Source: Vulcanimicrobiota bacterium
GTDB taxonomy: Bacteria > Vulcanimicrobiota > Xenobia > Xenobiales > JADMJV01
Direction: 5' to 3'
Length of the DNA stretch: 64,000 nt
Assembly: GCA_017307785.1 (NCBI GenBank)
Contig: JAFKGI010000025.1
Location: forward strand, 1 to 64,000
Positions 34,406-41,944 of the stretch are shown piece after piece. A program made the position numbers and the translations under genes. The notes under the pieces are model-generated. The model ran no database searches. It saw nothing but the letters and a program-made list of their open reading frames with translations, and had not been told where the DNA came from. How positions within the stretch are numbered: the first letter of the stretch is position 1; each line of letters starts with the position of its first letter.

Positions 34406-35701
34406 TCAGGGTCGCAGAATCTCCACGAACCCCTCTTCCAGTCGGGGCGGCTGCAAAGAGTTCTCCGCCGATTCCTGGCTATTTAGAAAGACGGCGCGCG
34501 CCGAAGCCCGCCATAGGCGGGCCAACTCGAGTAACGGCCTTCGTTCTTCCTCTGTCAGAACATCGGCTGCTACCACCACCGCCTCTCCGGCCGCCAGAGC
34601 TTGCTGCAGGAGCCTCAAATCCTTACCTAACAACCGGTGCTGTGGGAGGTGGGTGCGGGCGTAGGTGCCTTTCCCCGAACCCTGCAGACCGACCATGACC
34701 ACTACCTCAAACGGCAGGGTCGTGAGCAGCGACCCATAGCGGCGGATGCGCGGGCCCAGGAAGGCGGAGACCACGTCCAGGTTGGCCAGGCAGTGGGGTG
34801 ACACTTCCTGGCAGCGCATGCGACCGCCCACCAGAGCCAGCAGGGGAATCAACTGATCGGCCAGGTATTCTTCCACCGGCTCGCTGCGAGCCATCCGTTC
34901 TCGCAGCCGGGAAACGGCCTGTTCGGCCACCTGCTCCGAGCTTTTGCCCTTCTCCCCCAGCACGCCCACGCCGCAGCGCAATCGCTCGTCCTCGGCCCAG
35001 AGAGTCAAGGCTGCCCCGGCGCTGGCGCTTTTTGCATACTCGAACTCGACCGGTGCTTCCAACATGGCAGAAGCTCGCTCGGCCATGCGCTCGGCCACTC
35101 GGCGCTCGCTCAAATCGCGCGCCGCCACCGCCCGACCCCCAAAGTGAGTCCATTGCGGAGGCCCGGCCAGATCCAGAGGAGTGGTGAGGCCACCCGGCTG
35201 AGTGCGAAAACGCCACAGTCCTTGACCCTTGGGAAAGAATCCCCGCCGCTTCTCCAGCGTCTCGATCGGGGCCAGTTCTCGGTATAAAGGGAGCGTGACG
35301 TTCTCCAGGTAGTCCAGGGGTGGCGACCAGGAAACGTCGCTACCGCCGCGCACTTCCACTTCGCAAGGACCCGGGGCCGCCGCCAGAGCCCAGAAGGTGG
35401 CCTGCAGCAGCAGAGTCATCGAGCCGGCCGTGCCGATGTCGATCTTGAAAGTACCGGCCTTTAGAACTCCCGGCGCAAAGGTCAGCTCGCTGGAATGGAG
35501 AGCATCGCCTTCCAGCCGAGCGTCGCAAAGTTGGGCGGCCAGACGGACGGCGGCCAAATGCTGCGCCTGCAGGCCCGGACGACTGCGACCGGCCCGGATC
35601 TTCGTCAAGCGAAAAGCCAGTCCGGTGCGAACCGACAAAGCCAGGGCGGTGCGCAGTATCTGGCCGCCTCCCTCGTGAATATCCCCGCTCAACTCGACCA
35701 T
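34406..35701 (-). CDS. rtcA: RNA 3'-terminal phosphate cyclase fused to a P-loop kinase-like domain
   Basis: A 431-residue protein. Residues 1-328 are an RtcA-type cyclase: ELSGDIHEGGGQILRTALAL, RAGRSRPGLQAQHLAA, GTAGSMTLLLQ, and the nucleotidyl-acceptor His in SPHCLANLDVV (His303, equal to His309 of E. coli by position). RtcA turns an RNA 3'-phosphate into a 2',3'-cyclic phosphate via AMP transfer. E. coli RtcA ends near here, but this protein adds ~100 residues with an adenylate-kinase-style P-loop (VVVMVGLQGSGKGTYART, 334-350), AADVLTEEERRPLLELAR and EEGFVEILR. The order and the EEGF-x-EI ending resemble polynucleotide kinases of the AAA_33/PNKP type. The kinase assignment is inferred. Confidence 0.88.
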   Translation of the reverse strand: MVELSGDIHEGGGQILRTALALSVRTGLAFRLTKIRAGRSRPGLQAQHLAAVRLAAQLCDARLEGDALHSSELTFAPGVLKAGTFKIDIGTAGSMTLLLQATFWALAAAPGPCEVEVRGGSDVSWSPPLDYLENVTLPLYRELAPIETLEKRRGFFPKGQGLWRFRTQPGGLTTPLDLAGPPQWTHFGGRAVAARDLSERRVAERMAERASAMLEAPVEFEYAKSASAGAALTLWAEDERLRCGVGVLGEKGKSSEQVAEQAVSRLRERMARSEPVEEYLADQLIPLLALVGGRMRCQEVSPHCLANLDVVSAFLGPRIRRYGSLLTTLPFEVVVMVGLQGSGKGTYARTHLPQHRLLGKDLRLLQQALAAGEAVVVAADVLTEEERRPLLELARLWRASARAVFLNSQESAENSLQPPRLEEGFVEILRP

Positions 35702-35728
35702 GCGGTCGAGGGTAGCGGGGATGGGAAG

Positions 35729-36730
35729 TTACGTCAACCCGACCGAGCGCTCGCGAATCAACTGCAGACGAGCCCGGAAGTAAGGATTCTCCGGGTCGGC
35801 CACGCAGGCACGCACCAGCCACACTTCGGCTTCCACCCAGCGGTTCTCCTGAAGATCCATATAGCCCAGGAAGCCGAGAGCCAGCGAGTGATTGGGCAGA
35901 GCCTCCACGGTCTCCAGGAAATGCCGGCGAGCCACGCGTCGTTGACCGGTCTGCAGGGCGTGGTAGCCCGCGTAATAGTGGAAATCCTTCCGCTCCGGCA
36001 AATTCTCCACCAGAGATTCGTAGAGGGCGCAGGCCGTTTCGTGTTGTTCCAGTTGCGTAAGCAGACTGGCCAGACAGTAGTCCAGATAGAGCGAAGGTTG
36101 CTCGGGACGAGCCTCGATCAGCACCATGGCCGCTTCTTCCAGCTTGCCATCCAACTGCAGCAACAGCGCCCGATCTACCGGGTCGGTTTGACCCAGGCGA
36201 CTCACGTCCACTTCCGACGGCTGTTCGGGGTCGAGATAGTGGGCCGCCACCGGTGGCGTGAGCAAGGAGAACTCTCTCGAAAGAAATCGTAGCTCCTGGG
36301 CTCCTGGAACCTCGTCAAAGTAGTTCTTGGTTTCAAATGCCTTGGCTCGCTGCGCGTAGTGGCAGCCGCTGGGGAAGGAAGTGCCTTCCGGCTTGAGATG
36401 GCCGAAAACCCGACAGGCAAAGGGGCGGTGCTCGTAGATGCCACAGCCGCGCGTTTTCCAGTCGTAGTTAGGACAGCGTTCGTAGAGATAATTGCCCTGA
36501 AGATCTTGTTTCTTAGCAATGTAGGTGCGGAACCGGTCGGCCGCCTCCTTGCCTACTCGCTCCTCGACCAGGGCAAACTCGATCTCGCTGACCCGGTGCT
36601 GAGTTAGCCCGCGGGCCGTGCAGCACGAAAAACAGGACGCGCAGGCGTTCTCTGGGGTGGGTTTGGCCAGCGTCTCGCTGACGCGCCGCAATAGCTGGGA
36701 CAACTGGTTGAGCAGGTTTTCTCGGATCAT
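35729..36730 (-). CDS. YkgJ-type Cys-cluster protein with TPR repeats
   Basis: A 333-residue protein from ATG 36730. The N-terminal half has the zinc/iron-chelating cluster of the YkgJ/UPF0153 family: ENACASCFSCCTARG, CPNYDWKTRGCGIYEHRPFA then CRVFG. The C-terminal half is about four TPR-like hairpins (DRALLLQLDGKLEEAAMVLI, HYYAGYHALQTGQRRVARRH). The upstream open frame to 37273 is antisense to the next gene and rejected. The YkgJ family is linked to metal binding but has no firm enzymatic role. It precedes the cyclase fusion gene on the same strand by 27 bases, so the two may be co-expressed. Confidence 0.8.
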   Translation of the reverse strand: MIRENLLNQLSQLLRRVSETLAKPTPENACASCFSCCTARGLTQHRVSEIEFALVEERVGKEAADRFRTYIAKKQDLQGNYLYERCPNYDWKTRGCGIYEHRPFACRVFGHLKPEGTSFPSGCHYAQRAKAFETKNYFDEVPGAQELRFLSREFSLLTPPVAAHYLDPEQPSEVDVSRLGQTDPVDRALLLQLDGKLEEAAMVLIEARPEQPSLYLDYCLASLLTQLEQHETACALYESLVENLPERKDFHYYAGYHALQTGQRRVARRHFLETVEALPNHSLALGFLGYMDLQENRWVEAEVWLVRACVADPENPYFRARLQLIRERSVGLT

Positions 36731-36808
36731 GGCACCTCGACTTTCAGAAAATGGCATTGCCCGAAAACTCGTTTGAACTCTTCTGGAAAGTTGGGCGTAG
36801 CCTGCTGC

Positions 36809-37279
36809 ATGTCTGAAGATGACTTTCCTATCGGAGTCCCCGGACTCGAAGAGACTCGTCCCAAGGGGATGAGCTTCTTGCTTTTGCTCGGCCACGGGCT
36901 CATGTTGGTGGTCGGATTTTTTGGGGCGCTGATCGTGCTGCCCTCGTTTCTCCCGGTCCGATCTTCCGGCCAACTGACGGCCTGTAAATCCAACTGCAAG
37001 AATCTGGCCACGGCTCTGGAGATGTATGCCGAAGATAACGCCGGACTCTACCCGGACCGCCTGGACAAACTGATCCCCGGCAACTATCTGCGGGCGATTC
37101 CTACCTGCCCGGCCGCCGGTAGAGTGACCTACACCGACTACCAGGTCTCGCATCGTCGCAACAACTTCCGCTTCGCCTGCGTGGGCAACAATCACGCCAA
37201 TGCTTACACCGGTTTCGACAAGGCCTGCGACGACTATCCGGCCTACTCGGCCCAGATTGGATTGGTGGACCACCCGTGA
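36809..37279 (+). CDS. Membrane-anchored pseudopilin-head protein, copy A1
   Basis: A 156-residue protein: short N-terminus with FPIGVPGLEE, one membrane helix (LLLLGHGLMLVVGFFGALIV), then a soluble head GQLTACKSNCKNLATALEMY, DNAGLYPDRLDKLIPGNYL, IPTCPAAG, FACVGNNHANAYTGF and C-terminal VDHP. The head resembles the globular part of GspG-like pseudopilins, but there is no prepilin cleavage site. Four or more Cys suggest disulfides. Start ATG 36809; an in-frame ATG at 36773 is possible. Its stop overlaps the next gene by 4 bp. Two paralogues follow in the same operon. Confidence 0.72.
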   Translation: MSEDDFPIGVPGLEETRPKGMSFLLLLGHGLMLVVGFFGALIVLPSFLPVRSSGQLTACKSNCKNLATALEMYAEDNAGLYPDRLDKLIPGNYLRAIPTCPAAGRVTYTDYQVSHRRNNFRFACVGNNHANAYTGFDKACDDYPAYSAQIGLVDHP

Positions 37280-37848
37280 TCTGGCTAATCCTTCGACTGT
37301 CCCTGTTTGCCGTGGTGCTGGCGGTGCCCCACCCTCGCACTCTGGAGGCAGAACTCTCCTACCTGGTCGGACTGCTGATCTTTGATTTGCTCTGGTTGCT
37401 GCAACGACGATATCCGGAGTTGCGCACTATCGCCTCGCTTCTTTTCTCGATGGTCCTGGGCGCCACCGGGCTGGTCTACCTGGCGGGCGGAAGCCTGGTC
37501 TCGCTGGGTTTCCTCTGGCCCTCCCTCATGCTGCGCCTGGACACTCGTCCAGCGGCGGAACGACGCCTGAATCTGGTGGCTCTGCAAATCGCCCTGGTCA
37601 CGACCGCCCCCCTGGTGGACTTACCCATCGCCGACGGCCTGCGTCTGGTCCCGGTAGTCTTAAGCCTGCTGCAAATCCGCTCCGGTCGCGTCAGCAGCTG
37701 GGCCAATCTGGGCACGCTGGTGTGGATATTGGGAATGCTGGTTCCCGCCTACCTGTTCTCCTCCGGACTGACGGCCGCCGCTCTGGCCCGCAACCTCCTT
37801 CTGGCAACCCTCCCCCAACTCGGACTGCGCTGGTTGTACCATGATTGA
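37276..37848 (+). CDS. Polytopic membrane protein M1 of the head-protein cassette
   Basis: A 190-residue protein with GTG start inside the A1 stop. About six membrane helices and few charged residues; the end LLLATLPQLGLRWLYHD matches LLLVLPQLGLLCLARPR at the end of M2 (38694), and the RTIASLLFSMVLGATGL segment matches RTVASLLFTSLLSFTAL there. M1 and M2 are thus paralogues. It ends with an 8-bp overlap with A2. No known transporter family is recognised. It is probably the membrane partner of the head proteins. Confidence 0.7.
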   Translation: MIWLILRLSLFAVVLAVPHPRTLEAELSYLVGLLIFDLLWLLQRRYPELRTIASLLFSMVLGATGLVYLAGGSLVSLGFLWPSLMLRLDTRPAAERRLNLVALQIALVTTAPLVDLPIADGLRLVPVVLSLLQIRSGRVSSWANLGTLVWILGMLVPAYLFSSGLTAAALARNLLLATLPQLGLRWLYHD

Positions 37849-38305
37849 GCCCTTTGCCATCGGTATCCCCGGACTGGAACCGGAAAGACGAAAAATCAAC
37901 TGGGAATTGATATTTCTTCACGTCTTGATAGCCCTCGCAGGCTTTGCCGGGTTCACCATCGTTTACGTGAACTCGCTTCCTTGTCACTGTCCCGGGCAAC
38001 TCACCGCCTGCAAATCCAACTGCAAGAACATCGCGACCGCTCTAGAGATGTATTCCAGCGACAACGCGGGCGCCTATCCAGACAACCTCCAGCAACTGAT
38101 CCCGGGCAACTACTTGCGTTTAGTTCCGACCTGTCCGGCGGCGGGGGCCATGACCTATACCAACTATCGCGTGAGTCACAATCCAGAGAGCTTTAGCTTT
38201 GCTTGCGTAGGCAATAATCACGCCAAGTCCTATACGGGCTTCAGTACCAGCAGCACCAACTTCCCCCAATACGATGCAGAATCGGGACTGATCGACCACC
38301 CGTGA
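37841..38305 (+). CDS. Membrane-anchored pseudopilin-head protein, copy A2
   Basis: A 154-residue paralogue of A1. It keeps FAIGIPGLE near the N-terminus, a membrane helix (IFLHVLIALAGFAGFTIVYV), GQLTACKSNCKNIATALEMY, DNAGAYPDNLQQLIPGNYL, VPTCPAAG, FACVGNNHAKSYTGF and final IDHP. An extra Cys pair (PCHCPGQ) precedes the head. It starts within the M1 end and overlaps A3 by 4 bp (GTGA). Confidence 0.72.
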   Translation: MIEPFAIGIPGLEPERRKINWELIFLHVLIALAGFAGFTIVYVNSLPCHCPGQLTACKSNCKNIATALEMYSSDNAGAYPDNLQQLIPGNYLRLVPTCPAAGAMTYTNYRVSHNPESFSFACVGNNHAKSYTGFSTSSTNFPQYDAESGLIDHP

Positions 38306-38697
38306 AAACGCTACTCCACATCTTTGCCGCTCTGGTCGGAGTGGTGGGCCCGTTTGTGTTCTTCTTCCCCTTCGAGGGAACGCATTCGTGGCTGTTGAGC
38401 GGTTGCAAGTCTAACTGCAAGCGTCTCCACATTGCCCTGGATCTCTATGCCTCCCACAATCAGGGGCTCTATCCGTCCTCGCTGGAGACGTTGGTCCGAC
38501 AGCGCTACCTGGAATCTCTTCCCACCTGTCCGGCGGCGCGCCGCCCCACCTATTTCTATCGACGCTTCGACAAACTGCAGAGGATCCAATTTGCTTGCGC
38601 GGGCAACAATCACGCTCGCGCTTATACGGGCTTCAGTGCATCCAGCAACAACTTCCCTCGCTACGACGATCAGAAAGGCCTGGTGCCGCACCCATGA
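38302..38697 (+). CDS. Membrane-anchored pseudopilin-head protein, copy A3
   Basis: A 131-residue, more divergent paralogue of A1 and A2 with GTG start. The N-terminal PGLE segment is missing and the helix (LLHIFAALVGVVGPFVFFF) begins at once. The head keeps SGCKSNCKRLHIALDLYASH, LYPSSLETLVRQRYLESLPT then CPAA, FACAGNNHARAYTGF and the end VPHP. The stop overlaps M2 by 4 bp (ATGA). Confidence 0.7.
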   Translation: MKTLLHIFAALVGVVGPFVFFFPFEGTHSWLLSGCKSNCKRLHIALDLYASHNQGLYPSSLETLVRQRYLESLPTCPAARRPTYFYRRFDKLQRIQFACAGNNHARAYTGFSASSNNFPRYDDQKGLVPHP

Positions 38698-39284
38698 AAT
38701 GGTTCTTCCTGCAGATTCTGGCCATCGGCATCCTCCGCTGGCAGGAGCACCAAGGCAGCCAGGAGGTAGCACTGGTCTACTCGCTGGTGCTGATCATCTT
38801 TTGCGGCCTCTGGCCCGGCAGCAAACAAGCTCCCGAATGGCGCACCGTGGCCAGTTTACTCTTCACTTCTTTGCTTTCGTTCACCGCATTGATGCTCATG
38901 GTCAGCGGACCCATGGGTTCCCTGGCCGTTTGCTGGCCGGCCGTGCTCAGCCGGCTCGAGCCCGAGCGAGTCTACCAGCGTCTGTTCCTGGTGGTTCTGC
39001 AACTGGTCCTGATCATGAAGCACCTGGATGAACCGCTGCTCGTCGGGCTGACCTCCGGATTGGCGGTGGCCAGCCTCGTGCAACTCCATCCGGGCCGGCC
39101 CTTGCGCTGGTTCGCGCTGGGCGCAATGGGGATAGCCCTCGGCCCGCTGGCCATCGCCCACTGCATGTCCGAGCCGCCCGAGCACCTGGTCAAAAACACC
39201 CTGCTGCTCGTGCTACCCCAACTGGGACTGCTCTGCCTGGCCCGCCCCCGCTCCAATCCCAGGCCCGATTTTCCCGCACTCTAA
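38694..39284 (+). CDS. Polytopic membrane protein M2 of the head-protein cassette
   Basis: A 196-residue paralogue of M1 from ATG 38694, with about six membrane helices (FLQILAIGILRW, VYSLVLIIFCGLWPG, TVASLLFTSLLSFTALMLMV). The last residues, RPDFPAL, and the TAA stop are encoded inside the first unit of tandem array 2. An alternative frame from 38595 would overlap A3 by 100 bases and is rejected. It is the last gene of the five-gene cassette. Confidence 0.7.
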   Translation: MKWFFLQILAIGILRWQEHQGSQEVALVYSLVLIIFCGLWPGSKQAPEWRTVASLLFTSLLSFTALMLMVSGPMGSLAVCWPAVLSRLEPERVYQRLFLVVLQLVLIMKHLDEPLLVGLTSGLAVASLVQLHPGRPLRWFALGAMGIALGPLAIAHCMSEPPEHLVKNTLLLVLPQLGLLCLARPRSNPRPDFPAL

Positions 39285-39632
39285 CGCGGCGGCCCCGCAC
39301 CCGGCCGCGGAAAAAGCCCCCCAGCACCCGATTTGCCGCACTCTGACGCGGCAGCCCCGCACCCGGCCGCGGAAAAAGCCCCCTGGCACCCAATTCCCCG
39401 CACTCTAACGCGGCGGCCCCGCGCCCAGCCGCGGAAAAAGCCCCCCAGCACCCAATTCCCCGCACTCTAACGCGGCAGCCCCGCACCCAGCCGCGGAAAA
39501 AGCCCCCTGGCACCCGATTTGCCGCACTCTAACGCGGCAACCCCGCACTCAGCCGCGGAAATAGCCCCCAGGCCCGATTTTCCCGCACTCTAACGCGGCA
39601 GCCCCGCACCCAGCCGCGGAAATAGCCCCGCT
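39262..39632. repeat. Tandem array 2, six ~62-bp GC-rich units
   Basis: CCGCACTCT (once CCGCACTCTG) recurs at 39274, 39336, 39398, 39460, 39522 and 39583, a period of 61-62 bp. Each unit contains CCGC...GCGG pairs able to form hairpins and a GCCGCGGAAA block. Aligned without gaps to an array 1 unit, 39 of 62 positions agree by my count (CCCAA, CCCGC, CGCGG, CGCACC, CCGCGGA), so the two arrays are one family. It fills the gap between M2 and the exonuclease gene. No spacers, so not CRISPR. Confidence 0.92.
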
Positions 39633-39668
39633 CAAGGGCCGCCAGCGGAGGGTCGCGAAGAGCGGCTC

Positions 39669-40538
39669 ATGCTACTTCTCGTCGACTATTCCAGCATGCT
39701 CTACCGGGCCTTTCACTCCACCCCATCCTCCGTGCCGATGAACGGACTCCACGGTTTCCTGGGCTCGCTGGCTCGCGTCATCGCCGACCGCAAGCCCTCG
39801 GGAGTGGCCATCTGCTGCGACTACGACTGGCGGCCTCAGTTCCGTGTCGACGCCCTGCCCATGTACAAAACCCACCGGGTGGCCGCGGCTGTCGAGGACC
39901 CGGTCACCCCGCAGGAAGTGCTGGGCCGAGAATTTTTGGACGCCCTGGGTCTGGCCGTGGTCGGCTGGGAGGGCTACGAGGCCGAGGACATTGTGGCCAC
40001 TCTGGCCCACACCCACCGCGGCGAGGTCATCGAGATTCTATCGGGCGACCGCGACCTTTTCGATCTGGTGGAGGATCCGCGCATTCGCGTGCTCTACCCC
40101 GCCAAGGGTGGCATCCAGGTAGTCACGGAAAGCTGGATCACGGAGAAATACGGCATTCCGGGACGCAGCTACGGAGACTTCGCGCTGCTGCGTGGCGACC
40201 CATCCGACGGTCTCCCGGGCGTGGCCGGCATCGGAGAAAAAACCGCTTCCACCTTGATTGCCCGTTACGGCGACCTGCAGACCCTGCAGGCCGCGACCGA
40301 TTTGAACCCAAAGCTCAAGGCCAAACTGGAGGCTTCCGCCGACTACCTGAAAGCAGCCGCTGAAGTCGTCATGCCGGTGCGCGATCTGCCGCTCCCGCAA
40401 AGAGACCTGAGCCTGCCCGAAGCGCCGAAAGACAGGGCCACCTTGGAACGTATCACCAGAGAATACAGTCTGGATGGAGCCGTGCAGAGATTCCAAAAAT
40501 CAGTCCAAGATTTGAATGAATTCAAGGCAAGATCTTAA
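39669..40538 (+). CDS. 5'-3' exonuclease (FEN/Pol I N-terminal type)
   Basis: A 289-residue stand-alone flap-type nuclease, like the 5' nuclease domain of DNA polymerase I. Metal-binding acidic motifs: LLVDYSSMLYRAFHS, ICCDYDWRPQFR, GYEAEDIVATLA, SGDRDLFDLV; helix-hairpin-helix region GDPSDGLPGVAGIGEKTAST. No polymerase domain follows. It should remove RNA primers or process 5' flaps, next to or instead of the PolA-linked domain. Promoter and start lie just behind tandem array 2. Confidence 0.9.
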   Translation: MLLLVDYSSMLYRAFHSTPSSVPMNGLHGFLGSLARVIADRKPSGVAICCDYDWRPQFRVDALPMYKTHRVAAAVEDPVTPQEVLGREFLDALGLAVVGWEGYEAEDIVATLAHTHRGEVIEILSGDRDLFDLVEDPRIRVLYPAKGGIQVVTESWITEKYGIPGRSYGDFALLRGDPSDGLPGVAGIGEKTASTLIARYGDLQTLQAATDLNPKLKAKLEASADYLKAAAEVVMPVRDLPLPQRDLSLPEAPKDRATLERITREYSLDGAVQRFQKSVQDLNEFKARS

Positions 40539-40565
40539 AGGCACGGGTTAGAATTCGGGGGGGCT

Positions 40566-41225
40566 ATGCTAGAACTGATCCAACGTTTGTTTGGGCCGAA
40601 ATCGACCTGGAACGGAACGGAGCGCCGTCACTTTGTGCGCGCCCGCTGTCGCTTCGACCTCAACCTGGGCAGGGGTCAGGATGCCGTTTCCGTCCGCGAA
40701 ATCAGTCAGGGGGGTCTACGCCTGGAGTGCGACCTCTTTCTGGCCCCGAAACTGAAGGTAGGCAGCCTGGTGGAGCTCAGCCAGCCGGACCAGGCGATGC
40801 CGACCAAAGCCAAGGTCATCTGGCAAAAAAACAGCCGCAACTTCTGCCGGGTCGGTCTCAAATTCGTCAGTCCCATCCGCGGTAGCTGGATGCAACGACA
40901 TGTGGACGACATCGCCGGCCATCCCAAACAAAAGCGCCGCCATATCCGCGTGCGCACCGACTGGACGGTGGAGGGTCGGGCCGGTATCGAGAGCTTCGAG
41001 GCTCGTATGCGGGACATCTCGGTCACCGGCTGTCGCGTGGAAACCAGGGCCGACCTGGTGGTGGGTCAACAGCTCCGGCTCAAGATGGGCAATTTGGAAG
41101 TCTCCGCCGATGTGCGCCGCGTCTCCGGCCAACCAGGCTTCAACCTGGTTGGCCTGCGCTTTGAAGCGCAAGAGCCGCAGACGGGCCAGCTGGTCGCGTT
41201 GGTGCGCAAACTGACCGGTGGCTGA
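40566..41225 (+). CDS. Tandem PilZ-domain protein
   Basis: A 219-residue cytoplasmic protein with two PilZ domains. The first (about 18-115) has RRHFVRARCRF and VREISQGGLRLE; the second (about 122-212) has RRHIRVRTDWTV and MRDISVTGCRVE. The RxxxR and (D/N)xSxxG motifs that bind cyclic di-GMP are complete in the second copy; the first has E-x-S-x-G-G. It is a likely c-di-GMP receptor acting on motility, pili or exopolysaccharide. Start ATG 40566, 27 bases after the exonuclease gene. Confidence 0.85.
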   Translation: MLELIQRLFGPKSTWNGTERRHFVRARCRFDLNLGRGQDAVSVREISQGGLRLECDLFLAPKLKVGSLVELSQPDQAMPTKAKVIWQKNSRNFCRVGLKFVSPIRGSWMQRHVDDIAGHPKQKRRHIRVRTDWTVEGRAGIESFEARMRDISVTGCRVETRADLVVGQQLRLKMGNLEVSADVRRVSGQPGFNLVGLRFEAQEPQTGQLVALVRKLTGG

Positions 41226-41870
41226 TCAGTAGCGGAACTTTCCGCCCTTCATCAGACCCGTCTTCAGTTTGCTGTCCCAGCCCGAAGGCTCCAGCTCGGA
41301 CGGAGCTTTCACCACGAAAGAACCGTCGGCTTTGTTGTAAGCTACGGCGATATCTTTCACCGAGGGCGTGTAGATAAAGGTCACGTTGTAGACGCCGTTG
41401 GCGGGCGTGTAGCCGTAGCCATCGCCGAGAAACTCCACCAGCGTGCCGGCATAAGAAATGAAGCGCTTGGCTTTATCCTGGGTCCACTTTACGTTGTCAT
41501 CCTTGAGGTGAAGCGTAACTTTGCCTTTGAGACCCTGAGCGGTATCCGCGGCTCCGTCCTGATTGTTGCTGTTTTCCATGGCGGCGATGTCGCCGACCCC
41601 GGTGCGCTTGGCATATTCCGTGAGATAGCGCGGCCACCAACTCAAACGATGCAGCAAGCCGTCCCGGTCGAGGTTGAGGCCGGCCCATCCGGCATCGGTG
41701 AGCTCGAACAAAACATTGTTGGCCCAGTAGACTTCTTCCGACTTGTAGACCGTGTAGGCGGCGCCTCGGCGGCCATTGGCCAGATCCTGGCCGCGCTCGG
41801 CCGGCGTGCTCTGCGCCCAGCAGGCGGCGCTCAGTGCCAGCGCCACCCCAAACAAACGAAACATCTTCAA
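41226..41870 (-). CDS. Hypothetical secreted protein
   Basis: A 214-residue protein with signal peptide MKMFRLFGVALALSAACWAQ. The mature part is rich in aromatic and charged residues (EEVYWANNVLFELTDAGWAG, RLSWWPRYLTEYAKRTGVG) and ends in a basic KTGLMKGGKFRY. Convergent with the PilZ gene, stop codons adjacent. No family is recognised. Confidence 0.65.
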   Translation of the reverse strand: MKMFRLFGVALALSAACWAQSTPAERGQDLANGRRGAAYTVYKSEEVYWANNVLFELTDAGWAGLNLDRDGLLHRLSWWPRYLTEYAKRTGVGDIAAMENSNNQDGAADTAQGLKGKVTLHLKDDNVKWTQDKAKRFISYAGTLVEFLGDGYGYTPANGVYNVTFIYTPSVKDIAVAYNKADGSFVVKAPSELEPSGWDSKLKTGLMKGGKFRY

Positions 41871-41944
41871 AGAAAGAACCTTCCCTTCACTTCAATGAAG
41901 CGAGTGTAAGGCCCCCGCCCCCCGGCCACCGTGACAGACGTCCT

